NCBI RefSeq assembly: GCF_038003525.1
Contig: NZ_JBBOPI010000001.1
Coordinates: 1,355,001-1,419,000 of the forward strand
Source of the DNA: Solibacillus sp. FSL H8-0538
Lineage (GTDB): Bacteria; Bacillota; Bacilli; Bacillales_A; Planococcaceae
Length of the DNA: 64,000 nucleotides
Direction of reading: 5' to 3'
Shown here: piece after piece, positions 9,252 through 16,699 of the stretch
Layout of the letters: the number at the start of each line of letters is the position of its first letter
How positions within the stretch are numbered: the stretch's first letter is position 1
Position numbers and translations under genes: made by a program
Notes under the pieces: model-generated
The model's database searches: none
What the model was told of the DNA's origin: nothing
Seen by the model: only the letters and a program-made list of their open reading frames with translations

Positions 9252-11156
9252 TTGAGACAATCTTTACCATTTGAGTTATCAAAGGATCGTTCATTTTTCG
9301 AGTCATTAGGTGACTGGATGGGCGACGTTTTATATGATGAATTACCTGAAAAGGGCTTTGAATGCCGCGATGAACAAATTTTCATGGCGTACCAAATTGA
9401 ACAAGCATTAAAAGAAAAAAATGTGCTGTTTGCAGAAGCGGGTGTAGGGACAGGGAAAACAATCGCCTACTTATTACCAGCCGTATCATTTGCTCGTTAT
9501 ACCGGCAAACCCGCGTTAATTGCATGTGCCGATGAAACTTTAATCGATCAGCTCGTAAAAGAGGGCGGCGATGTGCATAAATTACGTGATCACTTAGGTC
9601 TGAATATTGACGTACGTTTAGCCAAATCACGTGATCAATATCTTTGCTTAAAACGCTTTGAAGAAGCAGAAAAAACAGAAACAGAAGAGTGGATTGACGA
9701 TATCGCCTTCTCAATTCCGGATGGCGTATACGCGCAAGGCTCAATGATTGTGGTGAAGCCTTACGGAGATCGTTCAGACTATTCAACTGTAAGAGATGAA
9801 GACTGGCAAAAAGTAAATTACAACGCCGTTATGCAATGTGCAGTTTGTGACTTACGTAACCGTTGTGGTCAAACATTGCACCGCGCGCATTACCGTAAAT
9901 CAACAGACTTGATTATTTGCTCTCAGGACTTTTTAATGGAGCATTTAGCTACAAAAGAATCACGGGAACGTGAAGGGCAATTGCCGCTTTTACCTGAAGT
10001 TTCAATGGTTGTACTTGATGAAGGTCACTTACTAGAATACGCGGCGCAAAAGGCACTCACTTACAAAGTTCAAAGTTACACAATTGTAAAGTTGCTTGAA
10101 CGTTTAATGGTTGATGGTGTGCGCGAGCGTACATTATATGCTATGGAACGTCTGCAAGACCATCACGAGCTGTTTTTTGACCAGTTACGGGATGATGTCG
10201 TTGCGTCAGAGGATGATCGCAAGCGAATTAATAAGTCAGACAGGTTAATTACGATTGGCAAGCAACTAGTTATCGATGTGGAGCAGTTGCTCGAAGAATT
10301 CGTATTTGAATCGGAACTTTATATGATTCCGGAATATGAATTAAATATGGCTGAAGAATTTTTAGAGCATTATGTAGCATCAATTCGCATCTTTACTGCG
10401 CAAGGTGATGCAGTGGACTGGCTTGAGGAAACGGACGGAGAAGAAACACTAGTTATCATGCCGCGCCTTATTACAGACGTACTAGCGGAAACATTATTTG
10501 CGAAAAAGATGCCAACTGTATTCTCATCTGCCACTTTATCAGTAAATAAGGATTTCTCTTATATCGCGTATAGCCTAGGTATTAAAAATTACCAAAGCTT
10601 TAGCGTTCCTTCACCGTTTGATTATGATGAAGTAATGAAAATTTACTTGCATGAATTACCGCAAGAAGAGAAAGCTGCGAAAGTAGAGCAGTTGTTACGT
10701 GATAATAAAAAGACATTAATATTATTTAAATCGAAGCAAGCGATGAACCAGTTCAAATCGCATCTTAGCATGATGGCACGTATAAAAGTTGCCTTTGAAG
10801 GAGACCGCGAATTGTCAGCAATCGTGCGTGATTTCCAAGATGATACTGTGCAAACATTGTGCTCGTATCATTTATGGGAAGGATTAGACTTACCAGAGGA
10901 AGCATTAACGCGCGTAATCATTTATGATCTACCATTCCCTCCACATGACCCACTATTTGATGCGAAGCGTGCCTTTGCAGAAGATGCGTTTGAAGAGGTA
11001 GAATTACCGTTCATGCAACTGCGTTTACAGCAAGGTATGGGCCGTTTAATCCGTACTTCAAATGACTACGGTGATATTCATATTTTATTAAATGAAGAGG
11101 AAGCTCGTGTGAAATCTGAATTCGAAGCGATTTTACCAGTACAGCCTCAAGCATAA
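9252..11156 (+). CDS. ypvA: DinG/XPD-type ATP-dependent helicase (YpvA-like)
   Basis: A 634-aa superfamily 2 helicase of the DinG/XPD group. Walker A AGVGTGKT is near residue 64 and the DEAH-type box is LDEGHLL. Four Cys, one in YLCLKRF and three in the CAVCDLRNRC group, match the iron-sulphur cluster that stabilises XPD/DinG helicases. C-terminal motifs include SSATLS, LILFKS and the QGMGRLIRT arginine-finger motif. TTG 9252 with GGGGGGA just upstream is preferred over the open frame starting at 9201, because the earlier codons are inside a hairpin. The family unwinds DNA with 5'-3' polarity; the substrate in this organism is not known. Confidence 0.9.
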   Translation: MRQSLPFELSKDRSFFESLGDWMGDVLYDELPEKGFECRDEQIFMAYQIEQALKEKNVLFAEAGVGTGKTIAYLLPAVSFARYTGKPALIACADETLIDQLVKEGGDVHKLRDHLGLNIDVRLAKSRDQYLCLKRFEEAEKTETEEWIDDIAFSIPDGVYAQGSMIVVKPYGDRSDYSTVRDEDWQKVNYNAVMQCAVCDLRNRCGQTLHRAHYRKSTDLIICSQDFLMEHLATKESREREGQLPLLPEVSMVVLDEGHLLEYAAQKALTYKVQSYTIVKLLERLMVDGVRERTLYAMERLQDHHELFFDQLRDDVVASEDDRKRINKSDRLITIGKQLVIDVEQLLEEFVFESELYMIPEYELNMAEEFLEHYVASIRIFTAQGDAVDWLEETDGEETLVIMPRLITDVLAETLFAKKMPTVFSSATLSVNKDFSYIAYSLGIKNYQSFSVPSPFDYDEVMKIYLHELPQEEKAAKVEQLLRDNKKTLILFKSKQAMNQFKSHLSMMARIKVAFEGDRELSAIVRDFQDDTVQTLCSYHLWEGLDLPEEALTRVIIYDLPFPPHDPLFDAKRAFAEDAFEEVELPFMQLRLQQGMGRLIRTSNDYGDIHILLNEEEARVKSEFEAILPVQPQA

Positions 11157-11159
11157 CGA

Positions 11160-11190
11160 AGGGCGCTCGCAATTTGCGGGCGCTTTTTGT
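11160..11190 (+). terminator. terminator after the helicase gene
   Basis: GCGCTCGC and GCGGGCGC flank an AATTT loop at 11163-11183 and are followed by five T. Confidence 0.8.
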
Positions 11191-11329
11191 ATTGGATAGA
11201 TAACGCGGGGAATTAGATAGATATAATGGCAAATTTAATAGATAAATTTCCTATTTAAATAGATAAAACCGTAGTTAAGATAGTTAACATCTCAGACTAA
11301 CAAAAATAATGAGATTTTTTTCGCAATAA

Positions 11330-11356
11330 TTGAGTCAAATGGCAAACTTATCCGTC
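11330..11356 (+). promoter_or_regulatory. possible ECF-type autoregulatory promoter
   Basis: TGAGTC (11330-11335) and CGTC (11353-11356) are 17 bases apart, near the TGAAAC/CGTC pattern of Bacillus ECF sigma factors, 23 bases before the sigma gene. The -35 has two mismatches, so this is only a candidate. Confidence 0.35.
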
Positions 11357-11378
11357 TATATCATTAAGGAGGTGCAGC

Positions 11379-11888
11379 ATGGCGTTTCAATTCGAACGAA
11401 ACTTTATATTACATAATAAAGCAATATTCCACTATATTTATTTTCTTGTTGGGAACAAGGAGACAGCAGAGGATTTGACGCAGGAAACCTTTTTAAAGGC
11501 GATACAAGGGGGGAAGTCATTTCGCGGGGATGCAGAAATGAAGACATGGCTCACGAAAATTGCGCGCAATACGGTGTATGACCACTTTCGCCGTAGAAAG
11601 GTTATTCGATTTATACCATTTCTAAAAAGCCATGAGGAAATTGACCATACCTACGAACCGGAAAGCTGGCTTTTACATAAGGCGGAGGACTACAGACTTT
11701 ACGCGGCACTTGGCCAATTGAAATTTGAGTTCCGGGATGCAATTGTACTACGCAAAATTGAAGGGTACTCTATTAAAGAAACGGCAAAAATCCTCGAGTA
11801 CAGTGAAGCAAAAGTGAAAAACTGTACCGAGCGCGGCATGAAGGCACTTCGCGAATTATTAGGGGGTGAATCCGATGAATTTAGATGA
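11379..11888 (+). CDS. ECF RNA polymerase sigma factor
   Basis: A 169-aa extracytoplasmic-function sigma factor. Region 2 includes ETAEDLTQETFLKA (core binding and -10 recognition) and FRGDAEMKTWLTKIARN; region 4 contains the helix-turn-helix around DAIVLRKIEGYSIKETAKIL and SEAKVKNCTERGMKAL. ATG 11379 has a strong AAGGAGGTG. Its stop overlaps the next gene, a membrane protein with a short cytoplasmic N-terminus, the usual sigma/anti-sigma arrangement. It resembles the SigX/SigV/SigM group, but the specific orthologue cannot be named from sequence alone. Confidence 0.92.
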   Translation: MAFQFERNFILHNKAIFHYIYFLVGNKETAEDLTQETFLKAIQGGKSFRGDAEMKTWLTKIARNTVYDHFRRRKVIRFIPFLKSHEEIDHTYEPESWLLHKAEDYRLYAALGQLKFEFRDAIVLRKIEGYSIKETAKILEYSEAKVKNCTERGMKALRELLGGESDEFR

Positions 11889-12798
11889 GCGATTAGCGAA
11901 AATTTCCCGCATTGAACGAACAACAAGGGAAGAACAACTACTGTATGGCAACTTAGCACATAGCGAAAACCGTAAAAAACGCACTCAGCTGTGGACATAT
12001 CGAATCGTACTCGCAGCTGCAATGGTTGTTATTTTATTTTTCATTAAGGACCTATATACACAAACGAGTCAGTCGGAGCAATCTGCATCAGCAACGAGTG
12101 AAATCGAAAAAATGACTGTTCTATATAATTTGAAGCCAAATAATCACTTGAATTTACAATCTGTTTTTTACACTGCAAAGCGTTCGACAACTGAAGAGGG
12201 CTATATAAAAGCGATTACGAGTGTCCTTGCTAAGGCGGATGTAGAGCCTTGGAATGAACCGCTCGTCGATAGCTATGGCGTATATGATATTTTAGCCAAT
12301 TATGAAAACGGGCAAACGAGTTATTTAAAGCTTTCTACTGCGGGCTCCACGGCATATTTACTTGATGTAGACGCGAACGTACGTTATCCATTAACTAATA
12401 AGCAAACTCTAAAAATGAATAAAATAATTTTAGATATTAGTCACTTAAAAAAAGATCAATCGTGGAAATTAACAGCGTTTATTATACTTGGCATTATTTT
12501 AGTACTTAACTACTTTTTCATTGAACGCAAGCAGGTTGTGCGAGATGAACAGGGGAACAAGTATACACGTCCTTTTTTAACCAATTTATTTTTCACGTCA
12601 ATTTTTATTGTGCCACTTGTTTGGATGGATAGTATTATTGGAGCAAAACATTTAGGGATTATTGTATTAGTTTTAATTATTAGCCTAACGCTTGGCGAAC
12701 ATTATGACATACAATCAGGAGTCAAAACCGCAAGTTGGCGAAGGTTCAGTATTACTATAGTTACCGTTGTCGTAGCATTCGTCATTATGATTATCTGA
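11875..12798 (+). CDS. polytopic membrane protein, probable anti-sigma factor
   Basis: A 307-aa protein coupled to the sigma gene (start 11875, GGGGGTG seven bases upstream; 14-base overlap). A charged N-terminus of about 45 residues (LDERLAKISRIERTTREEQ) could bind the sigma factor. One membrane helix follows (IVLAAAMVVILFFI), then an extracytoplasmic domain of about 150 residues, then four helices near the C-terminus. The role as anti-sigma is inferred from position and topology; the sequence itself is not a canonical RsiW or RsgI family member I recognise. A start at GTG 11866 is less likely. Confidence 0.75.
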   Translation: MNLDERLAKISRIERTTREEQLLYGNLAHSENRKKRTQLWTYRIVLAAAMVVILFFIKDLYTQTSQSEQSASATSEIEKMTVLYNLKPNNHLNLQSVFYTAKRSTTEEGYIKAITSVLAKADVEPWNEPLVDSYGVYDILANYENGQTSYLKLSTAGSTAYLLDVDANVRYPLTNKQTLKMNKIILDISHLKKDQSWKLTAFIILGIILVLNYFFIERKQVVRDEQGNKYTRPFLTNLFFTSIFIVPLVWMDSIIGAKHLGIIVLVLIISLTLGEHYDIQSGVKTASWRRFSITIVTVVVAFVIMII

Positions 12799-12820
12799 TT
12801 ACCACATGGATTTCAAAATG

Positions 12821-12860
12821 AAACGGACTCCTGGATTAGGGAGTCCGTTTCGTTTTGGAT
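12821..12860 (+). terminator. terminator of the sigma operon
   Basis: AAACGGACTCC (12822-12832) pairs with GGGAGTCCGTTT (12840-12851), then CGTTTTGG. Confidence 0.8.
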
Positions 12861-12909
12861 GGAGATTTTTAAATCGATGTCCTAAATTATTAAATACTAC
12901 GAAAAAGAC

Positions 12910-12943
12910 AAAAAACCTCCCCGTCTCTAATAAGAGAGGGGAG
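12910..12943 (-). terminator. terminator of the cytochrome oxidase operon
   Basis: On the minus strand CCTCCCCTCTC pairs with GAGACGGGGAGG, followed by a T run (the A run at 12910-12915 on the plus strand), directly after the subunit I stop. Confidence 0.85.
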
Positions 12944-12953
12944 GATGATTATA

Positions 12954-14690
12954 TTACCAAGGACTATAGCCTTTTGAACCAAGTGGAGAATTTGAAATAA
13001 TATCAATTAAAGGCATTGAGTAAGCGAATAAAATTAATGCTACTAAAATAACGCCCCATACTTTAAAGTTTTCTAAAATCGCAGGTGTTTTTTCTGCGCC
13101 AGGAGCAAGCTCTGCTACTGGGAATTCTTCTTCACCTTTTGGCGCAAAGAATGCTAATTGAATAATCATATACGTAATGAGGATAATCGCTAAGAATAAG
13201 ATTGTACCACCAACTGCTTGAGCGATTTGGTAAGAGATCCAGTCATACGCTTGTTCAGAGCCGCCGTAAGTTGAGAAGTCAGAACGACGTGGCGCGCCAA
13301 GTAATCCGGCAATATGCATCGACCCAGACATGATTAACATACCAGTTGTCCAGAGTACCCCAATATAAATCCCTAATTTATTTAATACTGGCGTTAATAC
13401 ACGACCAGTTAAGTGTGGTATTAACCAGAATGCTACACCGAAGAATGTTAATACGACTGTTGTTGCCACTGTTAAATGGAAGTGACCTGTTACCCAAATG
13501 GTATTGTGTATTAATTGGTTCATTTGATAAGAAGCATTGACGATACCGCCTGCACCACCAGGAATGAACGTTACCATCCCGATAAATGGAAGTAAGAAGC
13601 GAGAATCACCCCATGGTAATTTTTTAAACCAACCAAGAACGCCTTTTCCACCTAGTTCACGTCCACGTAATTCAAATGTTGCGAACAAGGAGAATGCCGT
13701 CATTAACGATGGAATGATTACAAAGAATGTTAAAACAACTTGGGTAAACTTCCAGAAACCATCAATACCTGGCTCTGTTAATTGGTGATGAATCCCAACT
13801 GGTACAGAGAAAATTAAGAATAGCATAAATGATAAGCGTGCAAGTGAATCTGAGAAAATTTTTGCACCGATAATTTTTGGTACGATTGCATACCATGCCA
13901 TATATGCAGGTAATAACCAGAAGTATACAAGGGCATGTCCGAAATACCAGAACAATGTACGAGAAAGTAATACATCGACACGTTCGATTAACCCTAGAGA
14001 CCAAGGAAGTAATTGGACTAATACTTCAACAGCTACCCCAAGTGTGGCAGTAATCCATAACACACTGTTTACAACGGCCATGAATGTAAGAAGTGGAGAT
14101 GTCTCACCTTTATTCGCTTTACGCCACTCTACAAATTTCATAATTTGCGGTGCACATAATAACCAAGAGCCAACTACGACTAATGTTAAACCTAAATAAA
14201 AAATCCAGTGAGCCTTTAAAGGCGCATAGAATGTATAAAGAACAGTTGCTTTATTTAATAAAACCATTGTTGCAGCTGCTGCCGTACCGATTGTCATTAA
14301 CCAGAAACCAATCCAGCCCATTAATCGTTGTTTATCTGTAAGAGGACCAGCTGTGCGGCTTACTGCTGCAATTTGGAACCCCATAATAAAGAATGTAGTT
14401 AATATAAGACCAAGTAACACACCATGTACCGTTAAAACTTGATAATAACCAATTTTAATGCCGCCTGGGATTGTAAATTCACCCGAACGAACTAAAACCT
14501 GTAATAAACCTGCGAGACCACCGAGTAAAAGAGCAATGAATGCGACATACATATTGGCCATAGCGAGCTTTGCATCTTTTGGAGCTACCTTTTTAATAAC
14601 TGCTGTCGGTTGCATTTTTGTCTTGGTAGTACCTAGTTTGACCTCTTTAGGAGCTTCATTTTTAACGATTGTCGACGATTGCATTTTCAT
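12954..14690 (-). CDS. cbaA: ba3-type cytochrome c oxidase subunit I
   Basis: The catalytic subunit of a B-type haem-copper oxidase, reducing oxygen at the membrane. The 578-aa protein has about 13 hydrophobic segments. Haem and copper ligands are visible: TVHGVLLG (low-spin haem His), WYFGHALVYFW (Cu-B His and nearby Tyr), VGIHHQ (Cu-B His pair) and VTGHFHLT (haem His). This ligand spacing is that of ba3 enzymes, not aa3. The N-terminus carries a tandem duplication of about 22 residues (KMQSSTIVKNEAPKEVKL, then KMQPTAVIKKVAPKDAKL) ahead of the first helix. ATG 14690 and ATG 14684 both fit AGGTGG. It overlaps subunit II by 29 bases. Confidence 0.93.
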   Translation of the reverse strand: MKMQSSTIVKNEAPKEVKLGTTKTKMQPTAVIKKVAPKDAKLAMANMYVAFIALLLGGLAGLLQVLVRSGEFTIPGGIKIGYYQVLTVHGVLLGLILTTFFIMGFQIAAVSRTAGPLTDKQRLMGWIGFWLMTIGTAAAATMVLLNKATVLYTFYAPLKAHWIFYLGLTLVVVGSWLLCAPQIMKFVEWRKANKGETSPLLTFMAVVNSVLWITATLGVAVEVLVQLLPWSLGLIERVDVLLSRTLFWYFGHALVYFWLLPAYMAWYAIVPKIIGAKIFSDSLARLSFMLFLIFSVPVGIHHQLTEPGIDGFWKFTQVVLTFFVIIPSLMTAFSLFATFELRGRELGGKGVLGWFKKLPWGDSRFLLPFIGMVTFIPGGAGGIVNASYQMNQLIHNTIWVTGHFHLTVATTVVLTFFGVAFWLIPHLTGRVLTPVLNKLGIYIGVLWTTGMLIMSGSMHIAGLLGAPRRSDFSTYGGSEQAYDWISYQIAQAVGGTILFLAIILITYMIIQLAFFAPKGEEEFPVAELAPGAEKTPAILENFKVWGVILVALILFAYSMPLIDIISNSPLGSKGYSPW

Positions 14691-15162
14691 CCACCACCTT
14701 TAACATAGAGTGCATCATTGAATGTCCAGTACCGCAATATTCATTACATACAACTAAATATTCACCGGCTTGGTTGACGACTGTTACATATTCAGAAATA
14801 TAGCCTGGCTCCAACATAAGATTAATATTTGTACCTGCAACCTGGAAACCATGAATTGCGTCTTTTGTTGTAGCAATAAATTTTACTTTTGAGCCAAGTG
14901 GAACTTCAATTACAGCGGGGTTGTAGTTGAACATAGAAGCTACTAAGACAACCTCGTAATCCCACTCTTTCCCTTCTACTTTGTGAACACCTGGATTATC
15001 AAAAGGTGCAATTTCATCCACTTTTTCATAATTAATCGTTTGTTTCGATTCGTTTGGGTGTGCGCCGTTATGGAATGCGCCAATTCCTAAAATAATTAGG
15101 AATGCTACTAAAGTTCCACAACCAAATACAAGCCACCATTTCTCATATTTATGTATGTGCAT
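14662..15162 (-). CDS. cbaB: ba3-type cytochrome c oxidase subunit II (Cu-A)
   Basis: The electron-entry subunit of the ba3 oxidase. The 166-aa protein has one N-terminal membrane anchor (residues about 10-32) and a cupredoxin domain exposed outside. The Cu-A site is complete: His in DAIHGFQ and the CNEYCGTGHSMMHSM motif with two Cys, His and Met. The short length is typical of ba3-type subunit II. The start has AGAAGGGAGAG upstream. The gene lies between subunit IIa and subunit I. Confidence 0.93.
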   Translation of the reverse strand: MHIHKYEKWWLVFGCGTLVAFLIILGIGAFHNGAHPNESKQTINYEKVDEIAPFDNPGVHKVEGKEWDYEVVLVASMFNYNPAVIEVPLGSKVKFIATTKDAIHGFQVAGTNINLMLEPGYISEYVTVVNQAGEYLVVCNEYCGTGHSMMHSMLKVVDENAIVDNR

Positions 15163-15193
15163 TGTTGTCTCTCCCTTCTACAATCCTTGTTTT

Positions 15194-15316
15194 TTAAAAA
15201 CGATCCATAAATAGGCTGAAGCAATAAGCCCAAACTAAAATAATAATCGCGCCTATAGCAAAAGTCATATAAAGAGTGCCTTTCAAATTTTCTTCAGCTT
15301 TCTTCTTTTTTGCCAT
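15194..15316 (-). CDS. cytochrome c oxidase subunit IIa-like membrane peptide, 40 aa
   Basis: A 40-aa single-helix protein: a basic start (MAKKKKAEENLKG) followed by a membrane helix (about YMTFAIGAIIILVWAYCFSL) and MDRF. It has an excellent ribosome binding site (AGGAGGGAG) and is the first gene of the ba3 oxidase operon, 31 bases before subunit II. Size, topology and place fit subunit IIa, the third subunit of ba3 oxidases, which supplies the helix missing from the short subunit II. Identification rests on context more than on conserved residues. Confidence 0.85.
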   Translation of the reverse strand: MAKKKKAEENLKGTLYMTFAIGAIIILVWAYCFSLFMDRF

Positions 15317-15366
15317 ATTTCTCCCTCCTATTTGTAGATATTTCGTGTTTCATATTTCTTATTTTA

Positions 15367-15409
15367 ATCATATAAAAAAATGTTTTGATAGGATGTGATA
15401 AAACTCACA
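15367..15409 (-). promoter_or_regulatory. ba3 oxidase promoter with FNR/CRP-type palindrome at about -41.5
   Basis: TGTGA-N6-TCACA at 15394-15409 is a perfect 16-bp site for a CRP/FNR-family regulator. On the minus strand a TATGAT -10 lies at 15372-15367, giving a predicted start near 15360, so the palindrome centre is about 41.5 bases upstream, the class II activator position. No good -35 is present, as expected for an activated promoter. Confidence 0.7.
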
Positions 15410-15460
15410 GTTATTTCTGATTTTGTGAAATAAATGTGAAGAAATTTTTTTTAATATAGC

Positions 15461-15494
15461 AAAAAAAGCACGTAATCGAATATGATTACGTGCT
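15461..15494 (-). terminator. terminator of the CheX-like gene
   Basis: AAGCACGTAATC pairs with GATTACGTGCTT around a six-base loop at 15466-15494, with a seven-T run on the minus strand. Confidence 0.85.
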
Positions 15495-15507
15495 TAAAAC
15501 TTATTAG

Positions 15508-15966
15508 TTATTCTTCTTCATCAATTGTCAATAAAATCGTAATAGATCCAGCGCCCTCAATTGTTGCTGGTAAACGGAATGCCTTATGAAATCCATATAA
15601 TTTTGTATTACCTACCATTACTGTTGGAGGTGTGATATCAAGATTAAGTTCATTTTGCCCTGCGTGGGTACATAGGTTGCCGGCAATCATATTACCGAAC
15701 TCACCCGTAAATGACTCTAGCATCTCGCCTTCTAGTGGCATACCAAACATGGCTGAACCTACTGCTCCAAATGTTTCAGGAGTACCATCGATAATAATAC
15801 GACCTTTTAGATCGCCAACAATACCGATAAGGACACCTATTTGCTGTTGAATGTAAGGCTCTGAAGTAATAGAAGGAGACTGTACATCAATATTCATAGG
15901 CAAAATTGTTTTTAATGCATAAATAGTTCCATTTAATATAGTTTGTATATGTTTTGAAGTACTCAT
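15508..15966 (-). CDS. CheX/CheC-like chemotaxis phosphatase
   Basis: A 152-aa cytoplasmic protein of the CheX fold, whose members dephosphorylate CheY-P. It has the N-terminal helix and IGVLIGIVGDLKGRIIID strand pair of the family and one ExxN-type motif in GEFGNMIAGN, which matches the acidic and amide residues used in catalysis. It is a single gene with its own terminator; no other chemotaxis gene is nearby, so its partner response regulator is not visible here. AAAGGATG precedes the ATG. Confidence 0.8.
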   Translation of the reverse strand: MSTSKHIQTILNGTIYALKTILPMNIDVQSPSITSEPYIQQQIGVLIGIVGDLKGRIIIDGTPETFGAVGSAMFGMPLEGEMLESFTGEFGNMIAGNLCTHAGQNELNLDITPPTVMVGNTKLYGFHKAFRLPATIEGAGSITILLTIDEEE

Positions 15967-16047
15967 CTATAACGCATCCTTTTTTCGACTTTTTTTCCAT
16001 CTTACCATGTGCCAACTAAGTGTGTACATAGAAAATGAGGATGTATA

Positions 16048-16097
16048 TTGACGATTGGTGTGTTGATTCGCTATAATGAAAGTGATAATTGTTATCA
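16048..16097 (+). promoter_or_regulatory. sigma-A promoter overlapped by a Fur-type box
   Basis: TTGACG (16048-16053) and TATAAT (16072-16077) are 18 bases apart. TGATAATTGTTATCA at 16083-16097 is a 7-1-7 inverted repeat one base away from the Bacillus Fur consensus and covers the expected transcription start, a classic repressor position. Confidence 0.8.
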
Positions 16098-16119
16098 ATG
16101 AAAATAGGTGGTGCTAATA

Positions 16120-16200
16120 ATGGTTTATGTATTTGTTGGTCTGACAGTTATTTTATACGTAACAGTTGGTTCATACGTAATGAAAAATACGGTGAAATAA
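16120..16200 (+). CDS. 26-aa single-span membrane peptide under Fur-type control
   Basis: A short frame MVYVFVGLTVILYVTVGSYV followed by MKNTVK, with AGGTGGTG six bases before the ATG. Almost the whole peptide is one membrane helix with a basic C-terminal tail, which would lie in the cytoplasm by the positive-inside rule. A strong promoter with a Fur-type operator is placed directly upstream, which makes a real, iron-regulated gene likely. I do not recognise the family; it could be a small regulator or a subunit of a membrane enzyme. Confidence 0.65.
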   Translation: MVYVFVGLTVILYVTVGSYVMKNTVK

Positions 16201-16338
16201 TATAATAAATATGAAGTTTGCAGAAAACTCCAACGGTAAACACTTAGGCATCATACAATATTACTGTGTGTTTTTAATGAGGAAAGCGCTATTTTCATTG
16301 TTAATAAGTTAAATGAACTAGTATATAGTACAACCATT

Positions 16339-16525
16339 TTATAAACCCTCTTCTAAAAAAAGTTGAGCTATTCTTATTCGATTCCCCATTAAGACTTTAC
16401 TTGGGCTAAGTGTCCTCATTAAGTTCGCTAGCCCCATTCCAATATAATGACTAAACACCTCAAACATTTGGCAAAAGACATTAAGTTGTTGCTCTGCTAT
16501 GCCTTCAAGATTAAATTTCCAACTC
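16339..16525 (-). pseudogene. remnant of a ROK-family C-terminus
   Basis: The minus strand reads FNLEGIAEQQLNVFCQMFEV, then a segment like IGMGLANLMRTLSPSKVLMGNRI, then a stop at 16339-16341. The pattern resembles the end of ROK-family sugar kinases and repressors (GLANLINxxxPExxxxGG). The frame is blocked upstream by a stop near 16526 and there is no start, so it is a decayed fragment. The rest of 16201-16690 holds no other gene I can support. Confidence 0.5.
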
Positions 16526-16699
16526 TAGTACACTAAATAATTGTATCAACTCCCTCAAGTACAGCTACTAATACAAATTCCTATTCGACGTCCACAAGCA
16601 CATAATAGCTGCTTAGATTGAAGCATATAGCTTATGTTTCTTGCATAACTAGTCAAATTCGGGTAATATTTACCCATTATTGACTAGGGGTGAATTTAT

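Noticed and set aside
12806-13000. 64-codon open frame between the sigma operon and the oxidase operon
   Set aside because: It consists of the two terminator hairpins and has no ribosome binding site.
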